A stretch of 64,000 nucleotides of DNA from Deltaproteobacteria bacterium YD0425bin50 (lineage in GTDB: Bacteria > Desulfobacterota > Desulfobacteria > Desulfobacterales > YD0425bin50): positions 1 through 64,000 of the forward strand of contig PDZT01000001.1 in assembly GCA_002753105.1 (NCBI GenBank), in the 5' to 3' direction. How positions within the stretch are numbered: position 1 is the stretch's first letter; each line of letters opens with the position of its first letter. A program made the position numbers and the translations under genes. This document shows positions 36,350-46,116 of this stretch, piece by piece. The notes under the pieces are model-generated. The model made no database searches. It saw only the letters and a list, made by a program, of their open reading frames with translations, and was not told the origin of the DNA.

Positions 36350-37429
36350 TTAAATGAGGCCTCTTTCCTTGGCAATCCGAAGATACGTTTCTGTACCACT
36401 TGACGGTGGTAGATACTGATGATCCTGAGATTTTTGAACAAGGCTCATGGCTTCCGTCGGACATGTGCTCACACACAGCCCACATCCAATACAACGGTCA
36501 TAATTGATTTTAGCAATAGCATCAACAATTTCAATGGCTTCCATCTGGCAACGTCCCACACAGGTTTCACAGCCGCTACAGTCGCTTTCATTTACAGAAA
36601 CATAATAGTTGCTTTTTACCAGTTGTGCAGGTGCTGGATTCATTTTTATACTTTTTAAAACACCACAGCAATCCCCACAGCAAGAACACATTCCACCCGG
36701 TTTTACAGCATTAAATGGCTGCATTACCAGTCCAATTTCATCATTTTTTTTTAAAATTGCAATGGCATCGTCTTTTGAAATATATCTTCCCATGCCATTT
36801 TCAACATAATAATCAGCATGAGCACCAAAACTAAAACAAACCTCTTCTGGCTTTTCACATGTATTACCCGTCAATCGAGCCCATCGTCTGCAAATACAGG
36901 GTGAAATCGCAATTATTTTTTGGTTTTCAACAATTTTAAATACATCGTCATAGGGCGCAATGGGCAATTCTGGCAGGATTGTTTTATTGATAGGAATGGT
37001 TCTGAGCAGCGGAGTATTCATACCAGAAAATGATTTTTCAAAACCGCTTTTAAAATATGCAAGGTTTTCTTCAGCAAATGTCTTATCCATATGATTAAGC
37101 TGGTGCTCAAAAATACCAATAATATACGGAACGATAGCATATTTAACCTGATCACCTTTCCTGTGTCTAAAAAGAAGGCCTTTTTTCGCCATGCTTTCCA
37201 GTTGATTTGCAAGTAAAGGTAATTCATGATCCATCCCTGAAGCAGCTAATTTTTTTGCGATTTCTTCGGGTGTTTGAAGCATTGGGGTAAGCTGAAGAAA
37301 TAGTCGCGCATCTTCTTCGGTAAACAGTCTGCGCAATATCTTCATCTCAATTTTTTCTTCTGTTTTTGGGAAAAAAGCCAGTTGATCTAATCGTGTTCTC
37401 AGTTGGTCAAAAATATCTATTGATGCCAT
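36350..37429 (-). CDS. 4Fe-4S dicluster ferredoxin with N-terminal helical/winged-helix domain
   Basis: 359 residues from ATG 37429 (GGAG site 8 nt upstream); the longer frame adds an implausible hydrophobic head. The N-terminal ~110 residues are helical with a winged-helix-like part. The middle has cysteine clusters (CICRRW; CSCCGDCC). The C-terminus has two classical 4Fe-4S motifs, CSGCETCVGRC and CIGCGLCVSTCP. Proteins of this type are common in anaerobic Desulfobacterota as electron carriers. Coupled to the exchanger-like membrane protein, so ion transport linked to electron flow is conceivable but unproven. Confidence 0.85.
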   Translation of the reverse strand: MASIDIFDQLRTRLDQLAFFPKTEEKIEMKILRRLFTEEDARLFLQLTPMLQTPEEIAKKLAASGMDHELPLLANQLESMAKKGLLFRHRKGDQVKYAIVPYIIGIFEHQLNHMDKTFAEENLAYFKSGFEKSFSGMNTPLLRTIPINKTILPELPIAPYDDVFKIVENQKIIAISPCICRRWARLTGNTCEKPEEVCFSFGAHADYYVENGMGRYISKDDAIAILKKNDEIGLVMQPFNAVKPGGMCSCCGDCCGVLKSIKMNPAPAQLVKSNYYVSVNESDCSGCETCVGRCQMEAIEIVDAIAKINYDRCIGCGLCVSTCPTEAMSLVQKSQDHQYLPPSSGTETYLRIAKERGLI

Positions 37430-37609
37430 TAAAATCACTCCATAAAATAAAAAAAGATAGTTAAGGATAAATTTCATTCCTATTCACTAGAGAAAAGACT
37501 TGATTATCATATTGATTCTGACTAAATAAATAAACAAAAATTTTTCTTTATTATTTCAAATTTCAATACAATTACGATTTTTTAAAACAATTATAGGCAG
37601 AATAGGTCA

Positions 37610-39817
37610 ATGAAGTTATTTGGTACAGAATCCATGAAAATTGCTGTGATGGTTTGCTGTTTATCACTTGCAGTTTTTTTTACGTTTTTGTTTCATTATC
37701 GCTACAACACGAGTTTGGTATTTACCCATTTTTTCTATATTCCCATTATTATGGCATCACTATGGTGGAGAAAAAAAGGAATTATAATCGCTGTTTTTCT
37801 ATCAATACTTCTAATACTGTCTGATTTGGACAATACGGAAATAGCATATAATGCAATTCGTGGATTCATGTTTATTTTTATAAGTAGTATTGCCTATATA
37901 TTGGTTGAAAAAACACGCATCGCCCAAAAAGAACAAATCAGTAGTGAATCCAAATACCGAACGTTATTTGAAAACATGGCTGATGGAGTGGCCATTTTTG
38001 AGGCAATGAACAATGGTTCTGATTTTATCATTATTGATGTCAATCGATCTGGCAAACAAATTGATCAGTTTGCTCTTCCAGATCAATTTCAGGGAAAACG
38101 AGTTACCGATGTCTTTCCTAACATTAAACAATTTGGATTACTGGATGTGTTTTATCGAGTATGGTCAACTGGTAATCCTGAAAAAAAGCCTGTTTCACTA
38201 TATAAAGATGAACGTATTCACGGGTGGCGTACCAATTATGTTTATAAATTACCTTCAGGTGAAATTGTTTCTGTCTATCGGGATGACACGGAAAAAATCA
38301 AAACTGAGAAAGATCGATCGCTGCTCGTAGCTGCTGTAGAACAGGTAGGTGAAGCGATAATGATTACAAATCAGGATGGCATCATTGAATATGTGAATCC
38401 GGCATTTGAAACCATTACGGGGTTTTCTATCGAAGATGCAACAGGTCAAAACCCAGTGATTATGAAAACAGAAACTCAAAATGATGAGTTTATCCAAAAT
38501 CTTTGGAAACAGATTCGACAAGGCGACACATGGCGAGGGTATCTGACCAATCAGCGAAAGGATAAAACGATTTATGAAACGCAATTGTCTGTAACTCCTC
38601 TTAAAGATTCAACAGGGAATATTGAACATTTTGTTACCATTTTGCGCGATATTACTCATGAAAAAAAACGGGAAATGCTTCTACAACAGGCACAGAAAAT
38701 GGAAGCGTTAGGTGTTCTTGCAGGCGGTATTGCTCATGATTTTAACAATATTTTATTTCCAATTCTTGGCTATACTCAGATGATCATGGATGATTTTCCG
38801 AAAGACAGCTTAACTTATGAAAATCTTCAAGAAATATTAAAATCAGTGTATCGGGCAAAGAATCTCGTGAATCAAATTTTAACCTTTAGCCGTCAGGGTG
38901 AACAAGAACTTCGACCACTTCAGCTTGACCTTGTTATTAAAGAAGCAATGAAGCTTCTCAGATCAACCTTACCAACGACCATTGAATTAAATTTCTATAT
39001 GGAACAAAATTGTAGTATGGTTCTTGCCGACCCAACGCAGATTCATCAGATTATTATGAATTTATGTACCAATGCGTATCATGCGATGGAAGAATCTGGC
39101 GGAGTTATTGATATTCGATTAAAAGAAGTGGTTATCAGAGATGTGGATGAACTGAAAGATATCGTGCCGGGAACGTATGTCATGTTAAGCGTTAGTGATA
39201 CAGGATACGGCATTGATCCAACAATTATCGATCGCATATTTGATCCGTTCTTTACGACAAAAACAAGAGGTAAAGGTACAGGTTTAGGTCTTTCTGTGGT
39301 TCATGGGATTGTCCGAAGCTGTAAAGGTGCTATTCGTGTCTATTCTGAACTTGAAAAAGGAACGATATTTAAACTATTTTTACCCAGAGCCAAAGAAGCG
39401 GGTCAAGATATTGTCGCAATGGAACCGATGATTTTACCTCGGGGCAAAGAACGCTTGCTTGTTGTAGATGATGAAAAAACAATATTAAACATGTTGTATC
39501 AAATGTTAACCCGTTTAGGATATGATGTTGTCGTATTAAACGATCCAACACAGGCATTGACTATTTTTAAATCCCATCCAGATGGATTTGATCTTGTGAT
39601 TACAGATATGACTATGCCCAAAATGACTGGTTTTGAATTATCGAAAGCCCTAAAAGAAATTCGTTCGTCAATTCCAATTATGTTGTGTACTGGTTTTAGT
39701 GAACAAGTGACTGACGAAAAAATTCATTCTTTTGGTATAGGAACATGCGTTATGAAGCCTGTTATTTATAGTGAATTGGCACAAAAAATTCGTAGTCTTA
39801 TTGATAATAAACAATAA
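37610..39817 (+). CDS. Hybrid sensor histidine kinase (4TM-PAS-PAS-HisKA-HATPase-REC)
   Basis: 735 residues. Four membrane helices in the first ~95 residues, with little periplasmic sequence. PAS domains at ~117-225 and ~235-355 (NQDGIIEYVNPAFETITGFS). HisKA with phospho-His in GGIAHDFNN, HATPase_c with FDPFFTTK and GTGLGLSVVHG, and a C-terminal receiver (VVDDEKTILNM ... LVITDMTMPKMTG). Transcribed divergently from the ferredoxin gene; the CheA gene follows 19 bp later, so this is the first gene of a signalling operon. Confidence 0.94.
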   Translation: MKLFGTESMKIAVMVCCLSLAVFFTFLFHYRYNTSLVFTHFFYIPIIMASLWWRKKGIIIAVFLSILLILSDLDNTEIAYNAIRGFMFIFISSIAYILVEKTRIAQKEQISSESKYRTLFENMADGVAIFEAMNNGSDFIIIDVNRSGKQIDQFALPDQFQGKRVTDVFPNIKQFGLLDVFYRVWSTGNPEKKPVSLYKDERIHGWRTNYVYKLPSGEIVSVYRDDTEKIKTEKDRSLLVAAVEQVGEAIMITNQDGIIEYVNPAFETITGFSIEDATGQNPVIMKTETQNDEFIQNLWKQIRQGDTWRGYLTNQRKDKTIYETQLSVTPLKDSTGNIEHFVTILRDITHEKKREMLLQQAQKMEALGVLAGGIAHDFNNILFPILGYTQMIMDDFPKDSLTYENLQEILKSVYRAKNLVNQILTFSRQGEQELRPLQLDLVIKEAMKLLRSTLPTTIELNFYMEQNCSMVLADPTQIHQIIMNLCTNAYHAMEESGGVIDIRLKEVVIRDVDELKDIVPGTYVMLSVSDTGYGIDPTIIDRIFDPFFTTKTRGKGTGLGLSVVHGIVRSCKGAIRVYSELEKGTIFKLFLPRAKEAGQDIVAMEPMILPRGKERLLVVDDEKTILNMLYQMLTRLGYDVVVLNDPTQALTIFKSHPDGFDLVITDMTMPKMTGFELSKALKEIRSSIPIMLCTGFSEQVTDEKIHSFGIGTCVMKPVIYSELAQKIRSLIDNKQ

Positions 39818-39836
39818 TAATGAGTTCTATTTAAAC

Positions 39837-42101
39837 ATGGAAGAGGTTAAAGAACATATCGAAGTACTGCTCAAGATGGTTTTAACTCTTGAGCATGATG
39901 ATATTCCTGCAATGGGCAACCTATTGAATCACCTTACTGTTATCGAATCGATTGCCGGTAACATTACTGATGCAACTTTCTCAAAAGTAATTTTCGGAAT
40001 AAAACAATATATTGAAAAACTGGTACTTTCGGAAACTCAGGATTTATCACCGTTGATCGACGCTGCTAAAGCCTTACGATCTGTTTGGTCTTCCATTCAA
40101 AATCATGAACCCTTTGGATTTTCTGTGGATGAACTATTTCAGAGTTTAGATATTGATTCTGCATCACCTACCCATGAAAAGAGAGATGAACAACAGAATG
40201 ATAAAACGATCAATACGATCAATACGAAAGATCAACAAATTCTTTCAAAAACAAATGGTCGTTTAAGCGAAGATGACAAACTATTATTATCAGATTTTCT
40301 TGGTGAAGCCCGTGAAAGTTTAGAGAGCATTGAATGTGAACTGGTCAATCTTGAACAATCTCCTGATGATAAAGATATTATAAATAGCATTTTCAGACCT
40401 TTTCATACCATCAAAGGAGTGTCTGGTTTTTTAGGCTTAAAGAAAGTCAATACCGTATCGCATCATGCAGAAAATCTGTTAGACCAAATTCGTGAAGGTA
40501 GATTAAAAATCCAGAGGCAGATTATTGATGTTATTCTTGCTTCTGTGGATATGATCAGACAACTTCTCCAACGGGTAGAAGAGGGATTGCCGCAGGGGTT
40601 ACCAGCCAAAGAAGATGATATTGACATTGAAAACCTACTCATTCAAATTTCAGATATTGCTTCAGCAGTCGTATTTAAAGAAGAAAAATTACCAGATATT
40701 AAAGATGTTTCAGAACAAAAACCTCCATTAATCCCCGAAGACGATTCTCAAACATCAAAAATTGGCGAAATTTTAATTGCTGAAGGTCGGATTTCAGACC
40801 ATGAACTTGAAGATGCGTTAGACTATCAGAAACACTATCCGGATAAGCGGTTAGGTCAGATACTGCTTGAACGCGAAAGAGTTGAAACGGACGATATTCA
40901 GTATGCACTGAATGAGCAAAAGAAAACCCGATCAGTGATGGTCAAACAGGTCAAGGTGGATACTCAAAAATTAGACAACCTTGTTGATTATACCGGAGAG
41001 CTGGTTATTGCTCATGCTATGTTAAAACAAAGCAGTACGGATTTACGGCAATCACATCCCAAATTGTTTCACAGTATGAATCAGGTTGGCCAAATTGTTT
41101 CCAATATTCAAAAAATAGCCATGTCCATGCGAATGGTACCGGTAAAAAATACGTTTCAAAAAATGATTCGATTGGTCAGAGATTTGGCAAGAAATATTCA
41201 TAAACAGGTTCATCTTGAAATGTCTGGAGAAGACACAGAAATTGATCGAAACGTGGTTGAAATGCTATATGAACCTATGGTTCATATGATTCGAAATGCT
41301 GTAGATCATGGTTTAGAATTTCCAAAAAATCGGGTTGAATCCGGAAAATCGCCTTATGGAACCATTTTTTTAAATGCGTATCATAAGGCTGGAAATATTG
41401 TTATAGAAATTAAAGATGATGGCAAGGGACTGAATAAGGAAAAGATATTACAAAAGGCCATTAAGTTACATTTAATTGATCCAAATACAGAATGTTCAGA
41501 ACAAAAAATCTTTGAACTTATTATGGCCCCGGGATTTTCTACAGCAGATTCTGTAACCAATATTTCAGGTCGTGGTGTTGGGATGGATGTTGTAAAAAAG
41601 GCCATTGAAGAATTACATGGACGCCTTGACATTCAAAGTGTATCTGGGCAGGGAACCACCTTTATGATTACCCTGCCGCTGACGCTAGCTATTATTGATG
41701 GTATGATTATTCGTAGTGGCAGTGAACGATATATCATCCCAAGTCATTCTATTGTTGAATTTTTTCAGCCTACCCCAGATCGATGTTACACAGTTGAAGG
41801 TAAGGGTAATATGATGTTAACCCGTGGTCAATTGTTGCCATTAGCACGCCTTCAAGAAATTTTTAAAATACCATATTCAGAAAAACCTGTATGGGAACAT
41901 ATAGCGCTTGTTGTTTCTCATAAACAGACATATAAAGCATTTCTTGTAGATGAACTGATTGGCAAACAGGAAATTGTAGTTAAAAACTTGGGGGATTCGT
42001 TTAAAGAGATTAAAGGAATTGCGGGTTGCGCGATCTTAGGAGATGGTCGTATAGGACTCATTCTCGATGTTGAAGGAATTTTTACGCTTATAGAGAATTG
42101 A
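39837..42101 (+). CDS. CheA-type histidine kinase with an embedded MshEN-like c-di-GMP-binding module
   Basis: 754 residues from ATG 39837. Order: helical N-terminal region (1-105), Hpt with phospho-His ~190 (FRPFHTIKG), a two-motif module at 308-361, dimerisation domain (~366-430), HATPase_c (~470-610; MVHMIRNAVDHGLE, GRGVGMDVV), CheW-like domain. The inserted module reads KIGEIL...ALDYQ and RLGQIL...ALNEQ: two 24-residue blocks 6 residues apart, matching the MshEN signature that binds c-di-GMP. A diguanylate cyclase gene follows directly. No MCP or CheY gene is nearby. Confidence 0.88.
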   Translation: MEEVKEHIEVLLKMVLTLEHDDIPAMGNLLNHLTVIESIAGNITDATFSKVIFGIKQYIEKLVLSETQDLSPLIDAAKALRSVWSSIQNHEPFGFSVDELFQSLDIDSASPTHEKRDEQQNDKTINTINTKDQQILSKTNGRLSEDDKLLLSDFLGEARESLESIECELVNLEQSPDDKDIINSIFRPFHTIKGVSGFLGLKKVNTVSHHAENLLDQIREGRLKIQRQIIDVILASVDMIRQLLQRVEEGLPQGLPAKEDDIDIENLLIQISDIASAVVFKEEKLPDIKDVSEQKPPLIPEDDSQTSKIGEILIAEGRISDHELEDALDYQKHYPDKRLGQILLERERVETDDIQYALNEQKKTRSVMVKQVKVDTQKLDNLVDYTGELVIAHAMLKQSSTDLRQSHPKLFHSMNQVGQIVSNIQKIAMSMRMVPVKNTFQKMIRLVRDLARNIHKQVHLEMSGEDTEIDRNVVEMLYEPMVHMIRNAVDHGLEFPKNRVESGKSPYGTIFLNAYHKAGNIVIEIKDDGKGLNKEKILQKAIKLHLIDPNTECSEQKIFELIMAPGFSTADSVTNISGRGVGMDVVKKAIEELHGRLDIQSVSGQGTTFMITLPLTLAIIDGMIIRSGSERYIIPSHSIVEFFQPTPDRCYTVEGKGNMMLTRGQLLPLARLQEIFKIPYSEKPVWEHIALVVSHKQTYKAFLVDELIGKQEIVVKNLGDSFKEIKGIAGCAILGDGRIGLILDVEGIFTLIEN

Positions 42102-42126
42102 TTATTTATATCTTCGGGTAAATACC

Positions 42127-43167
42127 ATGTCAATACAATCTAATCCAACAATTGAAGCTCAATTGAAATCATTGACACAAGAATTGGATGATACCGTTGC
42201 TAAGTTAGAAGAAGTGTATAGCCAACTGAATTTAAAGATTGTTGAAGCAGAACTGACTGAGATTGAATTAACACAAATTTTAAATGCTTCTATTGATGGG
42301 ATGTGGGTTATTGATTTTAATCATGAGATACTGCGTGTTAATACAACCATGTTAAAATTATTAGACAAGCAGCAGCATGAGGTCATTGGAAATAAATGCT
42401 ATTCATTTTTTCATAGTTCCATTTGTAATGAACGTCGCTGTCCAATGATACGAATCAAAGAAGGCGATGATCTTGTTCAATATGATATTAACCTTCCATG
42501 TCAGGGGAAAATTCGTCATTATAGCTTGACTGCTACGCCTTTTCTTGGTCTTTTGAATGAAATCATTGGTGTTGTTGAAATATATCGGGATATAACCCTT
42601 CGAAAAAAGGCTGAACTCAAATTAAAAGAAGCAAATAAAAGGCTTAAAGAACTTGTTCATATCGATGGACTTACCGAATTAGCGAATCGTCGATATTTTG
42701 ACTTTTGTTTAGAAAAAGAATGGAAACGCTCATGTCGTGAACATAAACCCATCTCATTGATCATGTGTGATATTGATTTTTTTAAACGATTTAATGATAC
42801 CTATGGGCATCAGGCAGGTGATGATTGTTTAAAACTGGTTGCCAATACACTTCGAATTCATGCCCGCAGACCCGGAGATGTGGCTGCACGTTACGGAGGA
42901 GAAGAGTTTGGGTTTATCCTACCCAACACAGACGTAAAAGGCGCTTTATATGTAGCAGAATCTATTCGTAAGCATGTCGAAGAACTTGGTATTGCTCATA
43001 TTCGATCTGATATTGGGCAACATGTAACCATCAGTTTAGGCGTATCGGGTATTGTTCCCTGCAATCAGTTTACACCAGAAGCATTAATTGAATATGCGGA
43101 TAAAGCCCTTTATTCTGCTAAAACCAATGGTCGCAATCGTGTTTTTTCAAGTCATGTTGAATACTAA
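42127..43167 (+). CDS. Diguanylate cyclase with PAS domain
   Basis: 346 residues. N-terminal coiled coil (10-50), PAS domain (~52-165) with several Cys (CYSFFHSSICNERRCP) that could hold a cofactor or sense redox, then a GGDEF domain (~180-340). The active site is intact: DIDFFKRFNDTYGHQAGD and the signature GGEEF. No RxxD inhibitory site is obvious. It follows the CheA gene by 25 bp and should supply c-di-GMP, which the MshEN-like module in that CheA could sense. Confidence 0.92.
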   Translation: MSIQSNPTIEAQLKSLTQELDDTVAKLEEVYSQLNLKIVEAELTEIELTQILNASIDGMWVIDFNHEILRVNTTMLKLLDKQQHEVIGNKCYSFFHSSICNERRCPMIRIKEGDDLVQYDINLPCQGKIRHYSLTATPFLGLLNEIIGVVEIYRDITLRKKAELKLKEANKRLKELVHIDGLTELANRRYFDFCLEKEWKRSCREHKPISLIMCDIDFFKRFNDTYGHQAGDDCLKLVANTLRIHARRPGDVAARYGGEEFGFILPNTDVKGALYVAESIRKHVEELGIAHIRSDIGQHVTISLGVSGIVPCNQFTPEALIEYADKALYSAKTNGRNRVFSSHVEY

Positions 43168-43194
43168 AAATTAAATGTATCCCTTGAAATTCGT

Positions 43195-43974
43195 ATGACA
43201 CATCTGTATTCCAAGCAATCGATTGAATCAGATATATTGACTATTCAGGATTTTCCAAGTCGTTCTGACCGAATGTGGTTTTATTCAGAAGTCAATTCTA
43301 CGATGGAAGTTGCCAGAGAAAAAGCAAATGCTGAATGTCCGCATTTTACCGTTGTGGTTTCAGACCGTCAAACTTCTGGGAGAGGACGTCTGAACCGGAA
43401 CTGGATATCTGAACAGGGTGGGCTTTATTTTACAATGGTATTACGATTCAATGTAGCATTAGCAATGAGTCCCCGTATTGTTTTTGCCGCATCATACACG
43501 CTTGCGCATGTATTAAGAAATCGATTTCAAGTGAATGCAGGCTTAAAGTGGCCTAATGATATACTCGTTCAAGAAAAAAAAATCGCAGGTATTCTGGCTG
43601 AATCTTGCATTCAAGGTAATTCATTAGCGTTTATGACTATTGGTATTGGGTTGAATGTGAACAATGAACCTCATCCAATAGATCAACAAGCCTGTTCAAT
43701 TAAGCAGATCACAGGTCAATTTGTATCACGAAAAACAGTATTAACATGGTTTCTCGATGAATTTGAAGAGATGCTCAGTTCAGATCAATATCTTGAAAGC
43801 ATTTCTTTATGGAGGAAATATGCAATTACGTTAAACCGTAATGTGGCTATAAAAACTCCTCATGGAACAGTTCATGGGTTAGCAGCAGATATTGATGAAA
43901 ATGGCGCGTTGATTCTCAGGCAGGAAAATGGAAAAATTGAAGTGGTAAGGTTTGGCGATTGCTTTTTTAATTAG
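43195..43974 (+). CDS. birA: Biotin-[acetyl-CoA-carboxylase] ligase
   Basis: 259 residues. Attaches biotin to carboxylase carrier proteins. The biotinyl-AMP binding loop GRGRLNRNW is present, plus LKWPNDILVQEKKIAGIL and the C-terminal SH3-like domain. No N-terminal HTH, so a group I enzyme that does not repress biotin genes. It lies 30 bp upstream of bioY and forms a biotin-use operon with bioYMN. The stop codon overlaps the first unit of a degenerate heptamer repeat. Confidence 0.93.
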   Translation: MTHLYSKQSIESDILTIQDFPSRSDRMWFYSEVNSTMEVAREKANAECPHFTVVVSDRQTSGRGRLNRNWISEQGGLYFTMVLRFNVALAMSPRIVFAASYTLAHVLRNRFQVNAGLKWPNDILVQEKKIAGILAESCIQGNSLAFMTIGIGLNVNNEPHPIDQQACSIKQITGQFVSRKTVLTWFLDEFEEMLSSDQYLESISLWRKYAITLNRNVAIKTPHGTVHGLAADIDENGALILRQENGKIEVVRFGDCFFN

Positions 43975-43996
43975 GAATTACGAATTAAGAATTGAA
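43969..43996. repeat. Degenerate heptanucleotide repeat AATTANG x3-4
   Basis: AATTAGG-AATTACG-AATTAAG-AATTGAA in the birA-bioY junction, starting at the birA stop. Same 7-bp period as the repeats near 31.7, 54.9 and 62.1 kb. Confidence 0.55.
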
Positions 43997-44004
43997 AGGC
44001 TGCT

Positions 44005-44568
44005 ATGAATGATGTTTCAAAAACATTACGAATGATGGTGTATGCTTCTTTGTTTTCTGCATTAATTGCATCAGGGTCCTATTTGGTAATTCCCATTGGG
44101 CCAGTACCCATTGCATTGCAAAGTCTATATATCTATATCATTGGATTGATGTTTGAATGGCCTTGGGCAGTAACCAGTGTGAGCATTTTTTTATTGTCGG
44201 GTGCTCTGGGATTACCTGTCTTTGCGGGTGCCACATCAGGTATTGCTAAATTTGTCGGCCCAACAGGTGGATATCTGGTTGGCTATTTGCCAGCCGTTTT
44301 TCTGATGGCAATGTGTTCAACAAAAGGAAAACGATTCTGGTATATGGACGTTCTTGCTATGATTATAGGCACAACCATCATTTATTTTTTTGGAATAATA
44401 TGGCTGAAACAGGTTTTAGGCTGTCCTTTATCCAAAGCATTAATGATCGGCTGCTATCCTTTTATACCCGGGGATATCCTAAAAATGATTACTGCTTTTT
44501 TCATTTCAAAAGCATTACGAAATTGGATGCAGGAAACAGTCGATAACCCTGTTTTGAATGAGGATTAA
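44005..44568 (+). CDS. bioY: Biotin transporter substrate-binding component BioY
   Basis: 187 residues, six hydrophobic segments. ECF S-component that binds biotin. Family motifs are visible: PIGPVPIALQSLYIYIIGL, GALGLPVFAGATSG, GPTGGYLVGYLPAVFL. Followed 26 bp later by the ATPase gene bioM and then bioN, giving the full dedicated BioMNY system. Confidence 0.94.
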   Translation: MNDVSKTLRMMVYASLFSALIASGSYLVIPIGPVPIALQSLYIYIIGLMFEWPWAVTSVSIFLLSGALGLPVFAGATSGIAKFVGPTGGYLVGYLPAVFLMAMCSTKGKRFWYMDVLAMIIGTTIIYFFGIIWLKQVLGCPLSKALMIGCYPFIPGDILKMITAFFISKALRNWMQETVDNPVLNED

Positions 44569-44594
44569 CATATAATTAAAAATCAGGATAGGTT

Positions 44595-45350
44595 ATGCTG
44601 GATATTCAAAATGTAACCCATCGATTTACAGATGGAACTGTGGGAATTTCTAACATTAATCTAACCATTAAAAAAGGCGAATTTATTGTAATCGTAGGCC
44701 ATAATGGATCAGGGAAAACCACATTACTGCGTCATCTCAATGGGCTTCTTTACCCCAATCAAGGAAAAATTATCCTCAATGGAAAATCTATAGCCAAAGA
44801 TACAAAACGCGCGAGGCGTATGGTAGGGATGGTATTTCAGGAGGTGGATAGCCAGATTATCGGTGATACAGTTTATGAAGATGTGGCTTTTGGACCGGAA
44901 AATCTTGGATTAGATGCTAACTTGGTTAATGAACGAGTCAAAAATGCACTTATAGCGATGGATATGGATCATCTTGAACATAAAAAAACACATCTATTAT
45001 CTGGCGGTGAAAAGCGTCGGTTAGCTATTGCCGGAATTTTATCCATGTCCACAGAAATCATTGTTTTAGACGAACCCTTTTCAAATCTTGATTTTCCATC
45101 TACAACCCAACTCATTTCTTATTTGAACCGTCTTCATAAACAAGGTATAACAGTGATTATTGCCACTCATGATATTGAAAAAATATTGGATTATACGGAT
45201 AGAATTATTATTATGGATCAAGGACGTATGGTAAAATTTGGGTTTCCTCAGGATATGATTCAGGATTTAGCTGCATATGGTTTAATTCATCAGTGGTCGT
45301 TTCAGGTCGCACAATTTTTAAAGGAAGAACGGATTGGGCAAGTCATTTAA
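44595..45350 (+). CDS. bioM: ECF transporter ATPase BioM
   Basis: 251 residues. CbiO/EcfA-type ABC ATPase: Walker A GHNGSGKTT, Q-loop MVFQEVDSQIIGDTVYEDVA (typical of ECF ATPases), signature LSGGEKRR, Walker B IIVLDEPFSNLD, H-loop ATHD. Powers biotin uptake with BioN and BioY. Confidence 0.94.
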   Translation: MLDIQNVTHRFTDGTVGISNINLTIKKGEFIVIVGHNGSGKTTLLRHLNGLLYPNQGKIILNGKSIAKDTKRARRMVGMVFQEVDSQIIGDTVYEDVAFGPENLGLDANLVNERVKNALIAMDMDHLEHKKTHLLSGGEKRRLAIAGILSMSTEIIVLDEPFSNLDFPSTTQLISYLNRLHKQGITVIIATHDIEKILDYTDRIIIMDQGRMVKFGFPQDMIQDLAAYGLIHQWSFQVAQFLKEERIGQVI

Positions 45351-46073
45351 TCTTACGAGCATGGATAGCCGTTGTAAGCTCGCTGTATTTACAATGTATG
45401 GAATTACAGGGCTGCATGTCAATCTCTTGGGAAATGTGATTTTATTTGCTCTATCACTTAGTTTAATACATATTGCTCGGATAACCGTAAACCTGAAATG
45501 GCAGGAATCTCGCTATATTATTTTTTTTTTGTTTTTATTTTGGGTTGCCAAATGGTATTCTCTTCTGGAGAACCACTGTTTCAACATGGTCAACTCCAAC
45601 TATCTTCTAAAGGGATATCGAATGGGCTAATTGTTTGCTTACGGATTTTGAATCTGATCTGTTTAAGTTTTGTTTTGATTCATACAACCCGTTCAGCACA
45701 TATAAAATTTGCCATTGCATGGTTGATAAAATTTGTTCCCGGTATTCCTGAAAAAAAAGTTGCGATCATGTTAACGTTATTTTTGAGATTTTTAGCCCTT
45801 TTATTGATACAGGGTAAGCTAACGCGTGATGCATGTGTTGCTCGATGTATTGAATCCAGAAAACATCCAGTAAAAAAAATACACTACATGGTTTTGCCTT
45901 ATGTGCGCAGAATGCTTTTAACTGCCGATCGATTAGCATTGGCAATGGTTTCAAGAGGCTATGATGAAGATGTCGCATTTCCGAAACAAGTTTGCGGGTT
46001 AAAAGATTGGCTTGCGTTGTTAATGATGATCATGTTATTTTTGATGATATATTTTTTTTGTAACAATCGGTAA
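45334..46073 (+). CDS. bioN: ECF transporter transmembrane component BioN, split by a frameshift in a T10 run
   Basis: Two overlapping frames together encode one EcfT-type protein. The first (45334 TTG or 45361 ATG) covers the N-terminal helices to RYII; the second (frame seen from 45498) supplies FSSGEPLFQHG, the remaining helices and the coupling region LALAMVSRGYDED. They join if the T10 run at 45521-45530 had one more T (or two fewer). Each half alone would be non-functional. TTG 45334 has an AAGGAAG site and overlaps bioM by 17 bp. Homopolymer error or slippage should be considered before calling it a pseudogene. Confidence 0.8.
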
Positions 46074-46116
46074 ATACTTAGGCAAAAAGGCACAGAAGCA
46101 CAAAGGAGACTTTTTT

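Noticed and set aside
45334-45630. Stand-alone 98-aa membrane protein
   Set aside because: It is the N-terminal half of BioN; continuity with the next frame is clear.
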